Of a stretch of DNA of 64,000 nt, positions 1 to 9,200 are shown piece after piece. Both the position numbers and the translations under genes were made by a program. Source of the DNA: Halobacteriales archaeon QH_7_65_31 (GTDB taxonomy: Archaea; Halobacteriota; Halobacteria; Halobacteriales; Haloarculaceae); NCBI GenBank assembly GCA_003021785.1, contig PXQU01000004.1, positions 124,001 to 188,000 of the forward strand. Direction: 5' to 3'. Each line of letters opens with the position of its first letter. Position 1 is the first letter of the stretch. The notes below the pieces were generated by a model that searched no databases, had not been told where the DNA came from, and was given only the letters and a program-made list of their open reading frames with translations.

Positions 1-1
1 C

Positions 2-508
2 GTCGGACTGGCCGCGTACGCCACGATCGAGGAGCTGTTCTCCGCGCTCACCGGCGGGGCGTTCATCGTTCTCATCGGTGTCCTCCTCGTCGCGACGGGG
101 CTGTTCCAGCGGGTCGCGAACACCCGACTCGGCAGTCGAACCGAGCCGACACTGGCGGACGGACTCCTCGTCGGTGCGCTCCAAGGACTCGCCATCCTCC
201 CGGGCATCTCGCGATCTGGATCGACGGTGTCGGTCCTGCTGCTCCGGGGGTACGACTCCGAGGCGTCGTTCCGGCTCTCGTTTCTGCTGTCGATTCCTGC
301 CGCGCTCGGTGCTGGCGTACTGACTCTCGCTGACGGCGTCCCGGAGCTATCACTGGCTGCCGGTGCGGTCGCGGCCGGTGTCGCTGCGGTCGTCGGCTAT
401 CTCTCTATCGACGCGCTGCTCCGAGTGGTTGCGCGAGTCGCCTTCTGGGTCGTCTGTCTCGGGCTCGGCGGGCTGGCCGTCGTCGGTGGCGTCGTGACGA
501 TCCTGTGA
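2..508 (+). CDS. uppP: Undecaprenyl/polyprenyl-diphosphatase UppP (BacA family), 3' part
   Basis: The frame is open from the window edge, so only the C-terminal 168 residues are visible and the N-terminus lies outside. The family signature PGISRSGSTVS is at visible residues 67-77, followed by RLSFLLSIPAA and several hydrophobic helices. UppP enzymes are membrane phosphatases that convert polyprenyl diphosphate to the monophosphate, recycling the lipid carrier for glycan assembly. In an archaeon the substrate would be a dolichol-type or polyprenyl carrier, which fits the glycan clusters later in the window; that link is inference. The stop codon directly abuts the convergent photolyase gene. 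Confidence 0.9.
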   Translation, partial: VGLAAYATIEELFSALTGGAFIVLIGVLLVATGLFQRVANTRLGSRTEPTLADGLLVGALQGLAILPGISRSGSTVSVLLLRGYDSEASFRLSFLLSIPAALGAGVLTLADGVPELSLAAGAVAAGVAAVVGYLSIDALLRVVARVAFWVVCLGLGGLAVVGGVVTIL

Positions 509-1879
509 TCACCGCTTCCCGAGCGCCGTCTCGAAGACGCGCTGTGCCCGTTCGTAGCCGTCGTTGCGGTCGACGATCGGGTCCGCGTACTCGGGGGCGA
601 GCCGGTCGCGCTCCGACTGTGAGAGGGTCGGCCACTCGACGAGCCGCTCGGGATCGACACCGCGGAGCTCGGAGACGTACTCCGTGACGTAGGTGGCCTG
701 TTCGTCGTACTTCGACATCTGTGAGATCGGGTCGAAGATCCGCACGTCGACGGAGTCGGTCCCCGTCGAGGCGGTCCACTGCCAGCCGCCGTAGTTCGAG
801 GCGGGGTCGTGGTCGAACAGCCGCGCCGCGAACCACCGCGCTCCCGCTCGCCAGTCCACGAGCAGGTGTTTCGTCAGGAACGAGGCCGTCACCTGACGGG
901 TCCGGTTGTGCATATACCCCTCGCGGTCGAGCTGGCGCATCCCGGCGTCGACCAGCGGGTAGCCGGTCTCGCCCGCTTTCCACGCTGCGAGGTCGTCCTC
1001 GTCGTTTCGCCACTGGATCTGGTTCGGGAAATCGACGTACGACTCCGTCAGCAGCGTCGGGTGGTGCGCGAGCAGATAGTAGTTGTACTCGCGCCACGTC
1101 AGCTCGTCGCGGTACTTGTCGACCTGTGACCGGCTCCTGCCGTCCACGTCGTTGTACAGCCGGGTCGCCGTCCCGTACAGCTCCCGGATTCCGAGCATCC
1201 CGGCCGCGAGATACGGGGAGAGCCGCGACACCGAGTTCGTCGGTCGCTCGACCGCGGCCGTCAGGTCGTCGCGCGTGCCGGCGTACGACCGGATTCCGTC
1301 GTCGAAAAACGTCTCCATGCGAAGCCGTGCGGCCTCGTAGCCCGGGTCCGGCATATCGATCTCCAGCTCGGGAACGGGGATCGTCACGTCGTCGCACACG
1401 TCAGCCAGCGTCTCCCGGTCGGGGGCGTCTATCGGCGGGAGGGTGGGCGTCTTCGTCCACGCCCGCTTGAACTGGCTGTGGGTCTCGTGGCCGGGATCGA
1501 ACGCCTCGGGATCGGTGAGCGTCAGATCGCTCCGCGACTCGGTCTGGAGTCGCTCGTCCACGCGACGCTGGCGGTTCCGCCGGGAGGGTCGATAGTGGCG
1601 ATTGTAGTAGACGGTCTCTGCGTCGTACGCCTCACAGACGGCTTCGAGGGCCTCGTCGGCCGGGCCGGTCCGTACGAGCAGGTCGCTCCCCAGCTCGCGG
1701 TAGGTCGATTTGAGCGATCGCACGCCGGCGAGGAGAAACGCGCGCTGTCGCGTGCCGACCCCCTCCAGTACGTCGGCGTCAATGACGTACACCGGGATCG
1801 TTACGTCGTCGTTCGCGGCGGCGACGAGTCCGCGATTGTCGGGGGTCCGAAGGTCACGTTGATGCCAGAAGACGTTCAC
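509..1879 (-). CDS. phr: Deoxyribodipyrimidine photolyase (cryptochrome/photolyase family)
   Basis: The protein of about 456 residues has the two domains of the family. The N-terminal Rossmann part opens with VNVFWHQRDLRTPDNRGL and would bind the antenna chromophore. The C-terminal FAD domain carries the signature NYGGWQWTASTGTDS near residues 362-376, with DGYERA near the end. These enzymes repair UV-induced cyclobutane pyrimidine dimers with blue light. A TTG at 1945 is possible, but I chose the GTG at 1879 because the family normally starts a few residues before FWHRRDLR, and the longer form adds an unconserved tail. It is divergent from the small gene at 1955. Confidence 0.92.
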   Translation of the reverse strand: MNVFWHQRDLRTPDNRGLVAAANDDVTIPVYVIDADVLEGVGTRQRAFLLAGVRSLKSTYRELGSDLLVRTGPADEALEAVCEAYDAETVYYNRHYRPSRRNRQRRVDERLQTESRSDLTLTDPEAFDPGHETHSQFKRAWTKTPTLPPIDAPDRETLADVCDDVTIPVPELEIDMPDPGYEAARLRMETFFDDGIRSYAGTRDDLTAAVERPTNSVSRLSPYLAAGMLGIRELYGTATRLYNDVDGRSRSQVDKYRDELTWREYNYYLLAHHPTLLTESYVDFPNQIQWRNDEDDLAAWKAGETGYPLVDAGMRQLDREGYMHNRTRQVTASFLTKHLLVDWRAGARWFAARLFDHDPASNYGGWQWTASTGTDSVDVRIFDPISQMSKYDEQATYVTEYVSELRGVDPERLVEWPTLSQSERDRLAPEYADPIVDRNDGYERAQRVFETALGKR

Positions 1880-1954
1880 AGTCGACGTACGAGCGCCCGT
1901 CACAAGGATGTCCGGATCGTCGGGCGTAAGGCGTTCACTCTCCAATACGGTGGT

Positions 1955-2179
1955 ATGCAGGACCCGTTCAAGGAGCTGATGTTTCGCTCCTTCAAGGACG
2001 CGATGGACCTCGCCGACGACTACAATCGGTGGGCCGGGGAGTCGTTCGACGAGCCGCTGTCGGTGCAGGCGAACGCGATTCCACAGATGGCGATGATGCT
2101 CTACCGGTGTCGGCTGCAGGCGCGACTTGGCGAGGGAACGATCGACTTCCCCGAGGCCGACGAGCGCATGTTCGACTGA
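1955..2179 (+). CDS. Small conserved-looking hypothetical protein (74 aa)
   Basis: A 74-residue acidic protein starting MQDPFKELMFRSFKDAM and ending DFPEADERMFD. I do not recognise a named family and see no signal peptide, membrane helix or metal motif. It looks like a short helical soluble protein. The start ATG lies 75 bases from the divergent photolyase GTG, so the two genes may share a promoter region. Codon use matches the GC-rich neighbours, so it is probably a real gene. The same frame is open further upstream (to about 1478), but that part is antisense to photolyase and is not counted. Confidence 0.65.
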   Translation: MQDPFKELMFRSFKDAMDLADDYNRWAGESFDEPLSVQANAIPQMAMMLYRCRLQARLGEGTIDFPEADERMFD

Positions 2180-2190
2180 CGGAGCAAGTG

Positions 2191-2197
2191 TTTATTT
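2191..2197 (+). promoter_or_regulatory. TATA-like box of the glmU-like/glmS operon
   Basis: TTTATTT is centred 25 bases before the ATG at 2219 in an otherwise GC-rich gap. That spacing is typical of a haloarchaeal leaderless transcript. Confidence 0.55.
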
Positions 2198-2218
2198 GCG
2201 ATCCCGGTAACAGGCTGT

Positions 2219-3409
2219 ATGAATCTCTCGACAGGCGTCGTACTGGCGGCCGGCGAGGGGACCCGGCTCCGGCCGCTCACCCAGACGCGCCCGAAGCCGA
2301 TGTTACCGGTCTGTAACCGCCCGATCGTCGAGTACGTTCTCGACGCGCTCGTCGATGCCGGCGTCTCCGAGCTGGTGCTCGTCGTCGGCTACAAACGCGG
2401 CCGGGTTCAGGATCACATCGGCTCTACCTACCGCGGTCACCCCGTCACCTACGTCCACCAGCGCAAACAGCTGGGGAGCGGCCATGCCCTGCTTCAGGCC
2501 CGCGAGGCGGTCGACGGGCCGTTCGTCAGCGTCAACGGCGACCGCGTCATCGACCCGCAGACGGTCGCCGACGTGCTCGACGGCTTCGACGGCGAGACCG
2601 CCACGATGGCCGTCCGCGAGCACGCGAACGCGACCGCGTACCCCAACGGCGCGGTTCGGCTCGACGACGGCCGAGTCACCGAGCTCGTCGAACAGCCGGA
2701 CGATCCGTACCGGCTCATCAACGCCGGCGTCTACGCCTTCCCGTCCGGCTGGTTCGACCGGCTCGCCGCGACCGGTCGCCGTGACGGCGATCTGTATCTT
2801 CCCGACGCCATCGTCGAACTCACCGCCGAGCGCGCCGTCCTCGGCGTCCGAACCGAAGGTCTCTGGGTCGATATCACCTACCCGTGGGATCTCCTCGAAG
2901 CGACCCGGCGACTGCTCGACGCCGGACTGGCTGATGAGCGAACAGCCGACCCCGGCGTCTACGTCCACGAGACGGCCCGGGTCCACGACCGAGCGACGCT
3001 TCAGGCCCCTGTCGTCGTCGGACCGGACGCGGAGATCGCCGCCGGCGTCGTCGTTGGCCCGAACACCGCGCTCGGGCGAAACGTCACGATCGCGGCGAAC
3101 GCGACGGTCGAGCGCTCGCTGATCGGTGCAGACACCCGTATCGGTTCGGGAACGACGCTTCGCGACTGCGTCACCGGGACGGCGGGCGAGTTCGGTCCCG
3201 GCGTCGTCGTACCCGGCGGTGTGGCCGACGTGCACATCGGGACCGACGTTCACGAGAACGAGCGGCTCGGCGCGATCGCCGGCGACCGAGTGACGCTCCG
3301 TGGCGGGGCGTGCTGTGAACCGGGGACCGTCCTCGGGGTCGATGCGACCGTCGGTGTCGGCGCAGTCGCCCGCGACCGCGTTGGCACGGGCGCGGAGGTG
3401 GTTCGCTGA
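2219..3409 (+). CDS. glmU: Bifunctional sugar-1-phosphate nucleotidyltransferase/acetyltransferase (GlmU-like)
   Basis: The 396-residue protein has an N-terminal nucleotidyltransferase domain with LAAGEGTRLRPLTQTRPKPM at residues 9-28. It then has hexapeptide (left-handed beta helix) repeats from about residue 240 to the end (VVVGPDAEIAAGVVVGPN, IAANATVERSLIG). This layout matches archaeal enzymes that acetylate GlcN-1-P and couple it to UTP to give UDP-GlcNAc. Specificity for glucosamine is inferred from the next gene, glmS, which overlaps it by one base (TGATG). No Shine-Dalgarno sequence is evident, and a TATA-like box sits where a leaderless promoter is expected. Confidence 0.88.
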   Translation: MNLSTGVVLAAGEGTRLRPLTQTRPKPMLPVCNRPIVEYVLDALVDAGVSELVLVVGYKRGRVQDHIGSTYRGHPVTYVHQRKQLGSGHALLQAREAVDGPFVSVNGDRVIDPQTVADVLDGFDGETATMAVREHANATAYPNGAVRLDDGRVTELVEQPDDPYRLINAGVYAFPSGWFDRLAATGRRDGDLYLPDAIVELTAERAVLGVRTEGLWVDITYPWDLLEATRRLLDAGLADERTADPGVYVHETARVHDRATLQAPVVVGPDAEIAAGVVVGPNTALGRNVTIAANATVERSLIGADTRIGSGTTLRDCVTGTAGEFGPGVVVPGGVADVHIGTDVHENERLGAIAGDRVTLRGGACCEPGTVLGVDATVGVGAVARDRVGTGAEVVR

Positions 3410-5193
3410 TGTGTGGTATCATCGGCTGTGTCGGGCGCGGTAGTGCGACGCTCGACACCCTGCTCGGCGGTCTCGATACGCTCGACTACCGGGGGTACGA
3501 CTCCGCGGGCGTCGCCCTCGCCGGCAGTTCCGTCCAGACCGGCAAGAAGGCGGGCGAACTCGACGCGCTCCGTTCACACCTCGCGGACCGGTCGCTGTCG
3601 GGCGCTGTCGGGATCGGTCACACCCGCTGGTCCACCCACGGCCCGCCGACCGACGCCAACGCCCACCCGCACTGCGACTGCACCGGCGAGGTCGCGGTCG
3701 TCCACAACGGGATCATCGAGAACTACCAGACGCTTCGCGATGAGCTCGCCTCTGACCACGCGTTCGAGTCGGACACCGATACCGAGGTGATTCCACATCT
3801 CATCGAGACGCTGCTCGCCGATCACGATCCCGAGACGGCGGTGCGACGGACGCTCGACCGGCTGGAGGGGAGCTTCGCCATCGCCGTCGCTATCGCCGAC
3901 ACCGGGGCGATCTTCGCCGCGAGACAGGACTCGCCGCTCGTGCTCGGTGTCGACGACGACGCGACGTACGTCGCCAGCGACGTGCCCGCCTTCCGTGAAC
4001 ACACCGACCGCGTCGTCTATCTCGACGACGGACAGCTCGTCCGGCTCGACGACGACGGCTACGCCGTCTCCGAGTTCGACGGGACGCCGCGCGACCCGCC
4101 CGTCGAGACGGTCGAGTGGGACCCCGAGGCCACGGGGAAGGCCGGCTACGACCACTTCATGCTGAAGGAGATCCACGAACAGCCCCGGGCGCTCCGGCAG
4201 TGTCTGCAGGGGCGCGTGGACGAGCTTGCCGGCTCGGTGACGCTCGATATCGACCCGGATGTCGACCGCGTCCAGTTCGTCGCCTGTGGTACTTCGTACC
4301 ACGCAGCGCTGTACGGGGCCGCGCTGTTTCGCGCCGCCGGCACGCCGGCTCGGGCGTTTCTCGCCCACGAGTACGCGACGCAGACGCCGCCGATCGAGGA
4401 CGATCTCGTGGTCGCCGTCTCGCAGTCCGGCGAGACGGCCGACACGCTGGCAGCTATCCGCGAGGCCGACCGCCGCGGGGCCGACACGCTCGCGCTCACG
4501 AACGTCGTCGGCTCCACGATGGCGCGTGAGTGTACGGACGCGCTGTTCATCCGCTCGGGGCCGGAGATCGGCGTCGCGGCCTCGAAGACCTTCTCCGCCC
4601 AGCTCACGGCCGTGAATCTCCTCGCGCTCGCGACCGTCGGCGCGGGCGACGGGGACCTCCGCGATCTCATCGGTGCGCTTCGGGATCTCCCCGCCGATCT
4701 CCAGACCGTCCTCGATGGGTCCGACGCGGAACGCGTCGCCCGCGAGTACGTCGACAGCGAGAGCTTCTTCTTCATCGGGCGGGGGTATCACCACCCCGTC
4801 GCGCTGGAGGGCGCGCTCAAGCTGAAAGAGATCTCCTACACCCACGCCGAGGGGTTCGCGGCCGGCGAGCTGAAACACGGGACGCTCGCGCTCGTCACGC
4901 CCGACACGCCCGTCTTCGCCGTCGTCACCGGTGACGACGAGGCCGCCCGCAAGACCATCGGGAACGTGAAGGAGGTCGAAGCCAGAGACGCGCCGGTCGT
5001 CGCCATCACCGACGGCGCGAGCGACGTCGAGCGGTACGCCGATGCCGTCCTCGACGTGCCGGCGACCCACGCGCGTACCGCCGCCGTGCTCGCGAACGTC
5101 CAGCTCCAGCTCGTCGCCTACCACGTCGCGAACGAGCTCGGACGCTCGATCGACAAGCCGCGGAACCTCGCTAAATCTGTCACCGTCGAGTAG
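3409..5193 (+). CDS. glmS: Glutamine--fructose-6-phosphate aminotransferase (isomerizing) GlmS
   Basis: The 594 residues match full-length GlmS. The N-terminus MCGIIGCVG exposes the catalytic Cys2 of a class II glutaminase, with DYRGYDSAG and the GHTRWSTHG motif following. Two SIS isomerase domains follow (CGTSYHAAL, VSQSGETADT, then EGALKLKEISY), and the C-terminus PRNLAKSVTVE is diagnostic. It makes glucosamine-6-phosphate from fructose-6-phosphate and glutamine, the first committed step to UDP-GlcNAc. It overlaps the GlmU-like gene by one base, so the two are surely co-transcribed. A phosphoglucosamine mutase would be needed between them and is not in the window. Confidence 0.96.
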   Translation: MCGIIGCVGRGSATLDTLLGGLDTLDYRGYDSAGVALAGSSVQTGKKAGELDALRSHLADRSLSGAVGIGHTRWSTHGPPTDANAHPHCDCTGEVAVVHNGIIENYQTLRDELASDHAFESDTDTEVIPHLIETLLADHDPETAVRRTLDRLEGSFAIAVAIADTGAIFAARQDSPLVLGVDDDATYVASDVPAFREHTDRVVYLDDGQLVRLDDDGYAVSEFDGTPRDPPVETVEWDPEATGKAGYDHFMLKEIHEQPRALRQCLQGRVDELAGSVTLDIDPDVDRVQFVACGTSYHAALYGAALFRAAGTPARAFLAHEYATQTPPIEDDLVVAVSQSGETADTLAAIREADRRGADTLALTNVVGSTMARECTDALFIRSGPEIGVAASKTFSAQLTAVNLLALATVGAGDGDLRDLIGALRDLPADLQTVLDGSDAERVAREYVDSESFFFIGRGYHHPVALEGALKLKEISYTHAEGFAAGELKHGTLALVTPDTPVFAVVTGDDEAARKTIGNVKEVEARDAPVVAITDGASDVERYADAVLDVPATHARTAAVLANVQLQLVAYHVANELGRSIDKPRNLAKSVTVE

Positions 5194-5228
5194 CGAGGGC
5201 TTATCATCCTCTCGCGTCTACGCGCAGT

Positions 5229-5462
5229 ATGTCAGTGACAGCTCGTATTCCACCGGTCGTCACGCGGGCGGCGGTCGGCGTGTACGTGCTCTGGCTGCTC
5301 GCTGTCGTGCTCGCTATCGCCGGTCGGTACACGCCGTTCCCGACGCTTCCCGGCGTCGAAGCCGGCGTGCTCGTCGGCGTACTCTGTTTCACCGCCGTCG
5401 GGACGGTGCAGCTACTCCGACGTGCGGCCCGGTGGTTCTCGCGGCGTGTCAGTCGGCTCTGA
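5229..5462 (+). CDS. Small two-helix membrane protein
   Basis: A 77-residue protein with two hydrophobic segments (about residues 15-30 and 45-60) and a basic C-terminus (RRAARWFSRRVSRL), which would be cytoplasmic by the positive-inside rule. I do not recognise the family. It starts 35 bases after glmS and may be its last operon member. Its last 49 bases are repeated almost perfectly at 10561-10609, at the far side of the cohesin/protease segment, which matters for how that segment arrived. Confidence 0.7.
   Translation: MSVTARIPPVVTRAAVGVYVLWLLAVVLAIAGRYTPFPTLPGVEAGVLVGVLCFTAVGTVQLLRRAARWFSRRVSRL
5414..5462 (+). repeat. Direct repeat, left copy (bounds the cohesin/protease segment)
   Basis: Aligning this stretch with 10561-10609 gives 44 identical bases, one mismatch, then four more identical bases. 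Weaker similarity continues about 60 bases to the right in both copies. The left copy is the 3' end of the small membrane gene. Read on the minus strand, the bases just after it resemble the C-terminus of the UPF0058 gene beside the right copy (ending ELRAD here, EIRAD there). Confidence 0.85.
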
Positions 5463-5525
5463 GCTCGCTCGCCGGCTCCGTGCCGTCGCCGGCAGACGGC
5501 TCCGCTGTGGAGCCGCCGAGCCGGT
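5457..5525 (-). pseudogene. 3' remnant of a UPF0058-family gene
   Basis: On the minus strand this stretch reads LGGSTAEPSAGDGTEP-ASELRAD-stop. It lines up with the end of the intact UPF0058 protein at 10596-10847 (LSGSGEEPSSSGSTETTGEIRAD-stop). There is no upstream reading frame to make a whole protein. It looks like a leftover gene end, created when the 5 kb segment to its right was inserted or duplicated. Confidence 0.5.
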
Positions 5526-5534
5526 ATCGCCGCG

Positions 5535-6197
5535 TCAGCTGCTGACCCTGACGCCGACGAGGATACCGGCCCCGAGCAGTGCCGCGATTCCGAGGCCGAC
5601 GGCGACCCCGAGGAGGAGCGTGTTCGAGAGCAGGCCGCCGCTCGGTCCGCCGTCGTCACCGTCGGGTCCTGCCCCGGTTGCCGTCGCCGCGTCGACACCG
5701 ATCGCTCCGCCGTCAGTCACTGCGACCGACTGCGTCTGGTAGTCGACCGATACGTTCTCCGACTCCACGTCGTTAACGAGCGTGTCCTCGCGGACGAACT
5801 CCAGACTCGTCTCGCTTCCGGTCTCACCGACGGTCTCGAAGGTGATCTGCGCGAGGGTCGGCGCGTCTGTACCGTTCGCGGCCGACTGTGTGAGGAACAC
5901 CCAACCCTGCTCGTTGTTCACGTTCACGATGGGATCGTTCATATCGACGCCGGTGGCGCTCTGGGCTCGGACGACCGATGGATCGAACGTCACGTTGGCC
6001 TGATAGCCGGCGACGCCGTCGGCCGTCGTCGCGAGCGTGGTGGTCACCGTCCCGTCGCCGGCGTCATCGACGGTGAGCGTCAGTTCGCCGGCGGTGTCTT
6101 GGAGGGCAGCGTCGGCGCTGGCCGGGGTCGTCGCCACCGCCGCGAACGGCGCGGTAACGACACAGAGCAGTAACAGTGCAGCGATTGCGTATCGCAT
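5535..6197 (-). CDS. Membrane-anchored cohesin-domain surface protein
   Basis: The roughly 220-residue protein starts with a signal peptide (MRYAIAALLLLCVVTAPFAA). One cohesin-like beta domain follows at about residues 35-150 (VAGYQANVTFDPS, GVDMNDPIVNVNNE, ANGTDAPTLAQITFE). Then come a Gly/Asp-rich linker and a C-terminal membrane helix ending VGVRVSS. Cohesins bind dockerin modules. The domain closely resembles the cohesin of the neighbouring protease, so the two are paralogues. I infer that it tethers a dockerin-bearing partner, most simply the adjacent protease, to the cell surface. An ATG at 6209 is also possible; 6197 fits the AT box and gives a cleaner signal peptide. Confidence 0.85.
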   Translation of the reverse strand: MRYAIAALLLLCVVTAPFAAVATTPASADAALQDTAGELTLTVDDAGDGTVTTTLATTADGVAGYQANVTFDPSVVRAQSATGVDMNDPIVNVNNEQGWVFLTQSAANGTDAPTLAQITFETVGETGSETSLEFVREDTLVNDVESENVSVDYQTQSVAVTDGGAIGVDAATATGAGPDGDDGGPSGGLLSNTLLLGVAVGLGIAALLGAGILVGVRVSS

Positions 6198-6221
6198 TGG
6201 TGATATCATTGTGTTAATCGC

Positions 6222-6231
6222 GTATAAAAAA
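6222..6231 (-). promoter_or_regulatory. TATA-like box of the cohesin gene
   Basis: Read on the minus strand this is TTTTTTATAC, centred about 30 bases before the ATG at 6197 and 18 before the ATG at 6209. It is the only AT-rich stretch between the cohesin gene and the protease stop, so the cohesin gene likely has its own promoter. Confidence 0.5.
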
Positions 6232-6290
6232 TAGTTACCGGCAGGCGTGACGGGACCGCTCCCGTCCGCGCGGTGACGGTAGTTGTCGGC

Positions 6291-9200
6291 TTAGCCCGCG
6301 ATCTGAGCGGCAGGGGCCGCGTTGGTGACGAGCGACGCTCGCTCGTCGTCCTCGCTCTCTGGCGGCTCCTCGTTGCCGATGACGATCTGCAGGATAGCCG
6401 TCACGTCCGCGGACGTGATCGTGCCGTCCTGGTTGACGTCGCCGAGCGTCTCGATCTGCTCGTCGGGAACCTCCGTCGGGAGGCCGGCGATGTACCGCTG
6501 AGCGATCACCGCGTCACCGGCGGTGATCTCTCCATCGGCGTTCACGTCACCGAGCTGGGACGACAGCACGGAAACCGTCCCGCCGTCGAAGTTCGTCAGG
6601 TACGCCGAGCCGCTCTCGTCGTAGATCGCTGACGAGGAGGCGTCCAACATCAGGCTCGCCTCGTCGCCGTTCTCGATCTCGACGACCTCGAAGGTGATCT
6701 GTGCCATGACCGGAGCGTCTGCGCCGTTAGCTTGCGCCTGACTGAGCGTGACGCTCCCGTCTTCGTTATCGATGCTGACTGCCGGATCGTCCATATCGAT
6801 ACCGTCGACGCTCTCGACCTGTAGCTTCGAGGCGTCGAAGGAGACGGTCGCCTCGTACCCTGCGACCGAGTCGACGTCGGTCTGCAGCGTCACTTCGGCG
6901 CTCTCGTCTTCTGGACCGATCACGGTGTCCGTGACCGTCACCGTTCCGACCGGCTCGGGCGGGTTCGAGGCCACTTCGACCATGTTACCGAGGATCGTGT
7001 CGGCTTCCTCGGTGTAGTCCTCGCCCTCGACGAACGTCTCGTAACCGAGCGATCCGCCGAGAATGTCCCAGCGATCGCTGTCGACGGCGACGCCGGCTCC
7101 CTGCACCTCACCGTTCGACACGTCAGCGAGCACCGTGGCGTCGGTGTCGCTGAACCACATCTTGTCGCTGAAGGAGGCCGTATGCAGCTGGATCGGCCCC
7201 TCGCCGACACCCTCGAAGATCGGGTGATCTGCGACGTTTACGTACGTCGGATTCTCGTTGCTGAAGCCGTCAGCCGTCTCTGCTGGGTCGCCCAGCACGT
7301 CGGATCGCATCTCGATCCCGTTACTGTAGCTTCCCCACTGGTCGAGATAGACGACACCGGTGGAGTAGTCGTTCGTCGCGCTGACGAACGCCTCGGCGTT
7401 CTCCTCGTCGAGGTTGTTGACGACGTAGCTGTCGTACTCCTCGGTGCTGTCGATCGCTTCTGACGACGTGAGCACGTCGATCGCGTAGCTCGCAGGGAGC
7501 TGCTCGCTGAGCGTCGCCGTGATCTGATCGCCGTAGCTGCCCTCGTCGGTCACGATGCCGACTTGGGTGAACTCCTCGAACACGTCCGTCGGCCCGGTCG
7601 TCACCTCCACGGAGCTACCGAGCCCCTCGAAGGTATGGACGACCGAGAGTTCGCCGCTGGTTCCGGCTGCCGTCTCGACAGTGACCTCCGCCGTCACGTC
7701 GGTCGGCTCGGGGAAGGTGACCGACTCACCCCACGGAACCTCGTCACCGTTGACGTACAGCGTGGCGTCGGCCTCGTCGTAGCCGTCACCGAGTTCAGCC
7801 GTGTACGATTCGAGGTTCGCGGCCTGTACGACCGCGGTTGCGCTCTCACCGCCCTCGATGGCGTCCGGCTGGCCCTGCAGCAGCTGCAGGTCGAGTGCCG
7901 GATCGAGCCCGAAGTCCTGCGTGACGGTCTCCTCGTCACCGACCTCGACCGTCGCGCTGCTTTCGTCGTACCCGAACGCGTCGGCGGTCACCTCGACCGT
8001 GCCGACGTCGGCGAGCGTCGTGTACTCGCCGTCTGCGTTCGTCACGCTGTCGAACCCTTGATCGGTGCTCACGGTCGCGCCCTCGATCGGTACATCACTG
8101 TCCGCCTCGGTGACGGTCCCGGTGATCTCCTGTTCGAGTGCGACCTGATCCGTGGCCGCTTTGACGTCGATAATCCCGTCACCGTACCGAACCGGATCGG
8201 GGTCATCGACCGGCGCGAACGCGGTATCGGTGAGTGCTTCCTCGACGGTCGACTGATCGACGTCACCGCCCGCCGCGAGCATCAACGCGACTGCCCCGCT
8301 TATGTGCGGTGCGGCCATCGACGTACCGCTCTTCTCACCGTATCCACCGCCGGGAAGAGCGCTTTTGACGGCCACGCCGGGTGCAGCGTAGTCCGGAACG
8401 ACGTAGTTGTCCGGCCAGTCGGCCGGCGCGGCGTCGCCCCACGCTTCACTCGTGTCGACCTCTTCACCGCTCGAGAAGGCCGCGATGCCGAGATCTTCGT
8501 TGCTCGCGCCCGCGGCGATCGCCTCGTAGACGTTCCCCGGGCTGCCCGAGGCTCCCTCACCGCTGTTACCGGCGGAGGCGACGAGGATCTTCCCGGCCGC
8601 TTCGATGTTCTGCGTCGGCTCGATCATCTCGGTGAAGTAGCCGTCCGCCCCGAGACTCATACTAACCACGTCGACGCCGGGCTCGTTCGCGGCCCACTCC
8701 ATGCCGGCAGCGACCTGCGTGAAGCTCCCGCCACCGCCCGGGATCACGAGACCGTGATACAGCGTGGCATCGGGAGCGACACCGATGTACTCCCCACTGG
8801 CGTCTCCACCGGTGACGGTTCCCGAGGTGTGGGTTCCGTGATCGTCACTGTCGAACGGATCGACGTTTTCGACCTCACCGTCGTCGGTCACCTCAACGAA
8901 GTTCTCCGGATCGATGTCGATGTCCGGGTGGTCCGGATCGACGCCGGTGTCGAGAACGGCGACGCCGACGCCGTCACCTTTGGTGTCGTACTCCTCCCAG
9001 ACCTCCGGAGCGTTGATCTGGTCGAGTCCATACGTCGTCTCGGCATCGGCGCTGGGCCCGTCTGCCCTCGATTCGCTCTGCTCTGGGTCGGTCGGCAGCG
9101 TGAGTTCGAAGTTCGCGTGTACGCGATCGACGTTATTGATGCGGGTCAGCCGTTCGATGCTGACCTCGTCCGTATTGACCTCGAGCAGAATCGCGTTAGC

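Noticed and set aside
3574..5124. A 516-residue minus-strand frame opposite glmS.
   Set aside because: Antisense to a perfectly matching GlmS; its sequence is rich in Arg/Asp/Val patterns typical of shadow frames.
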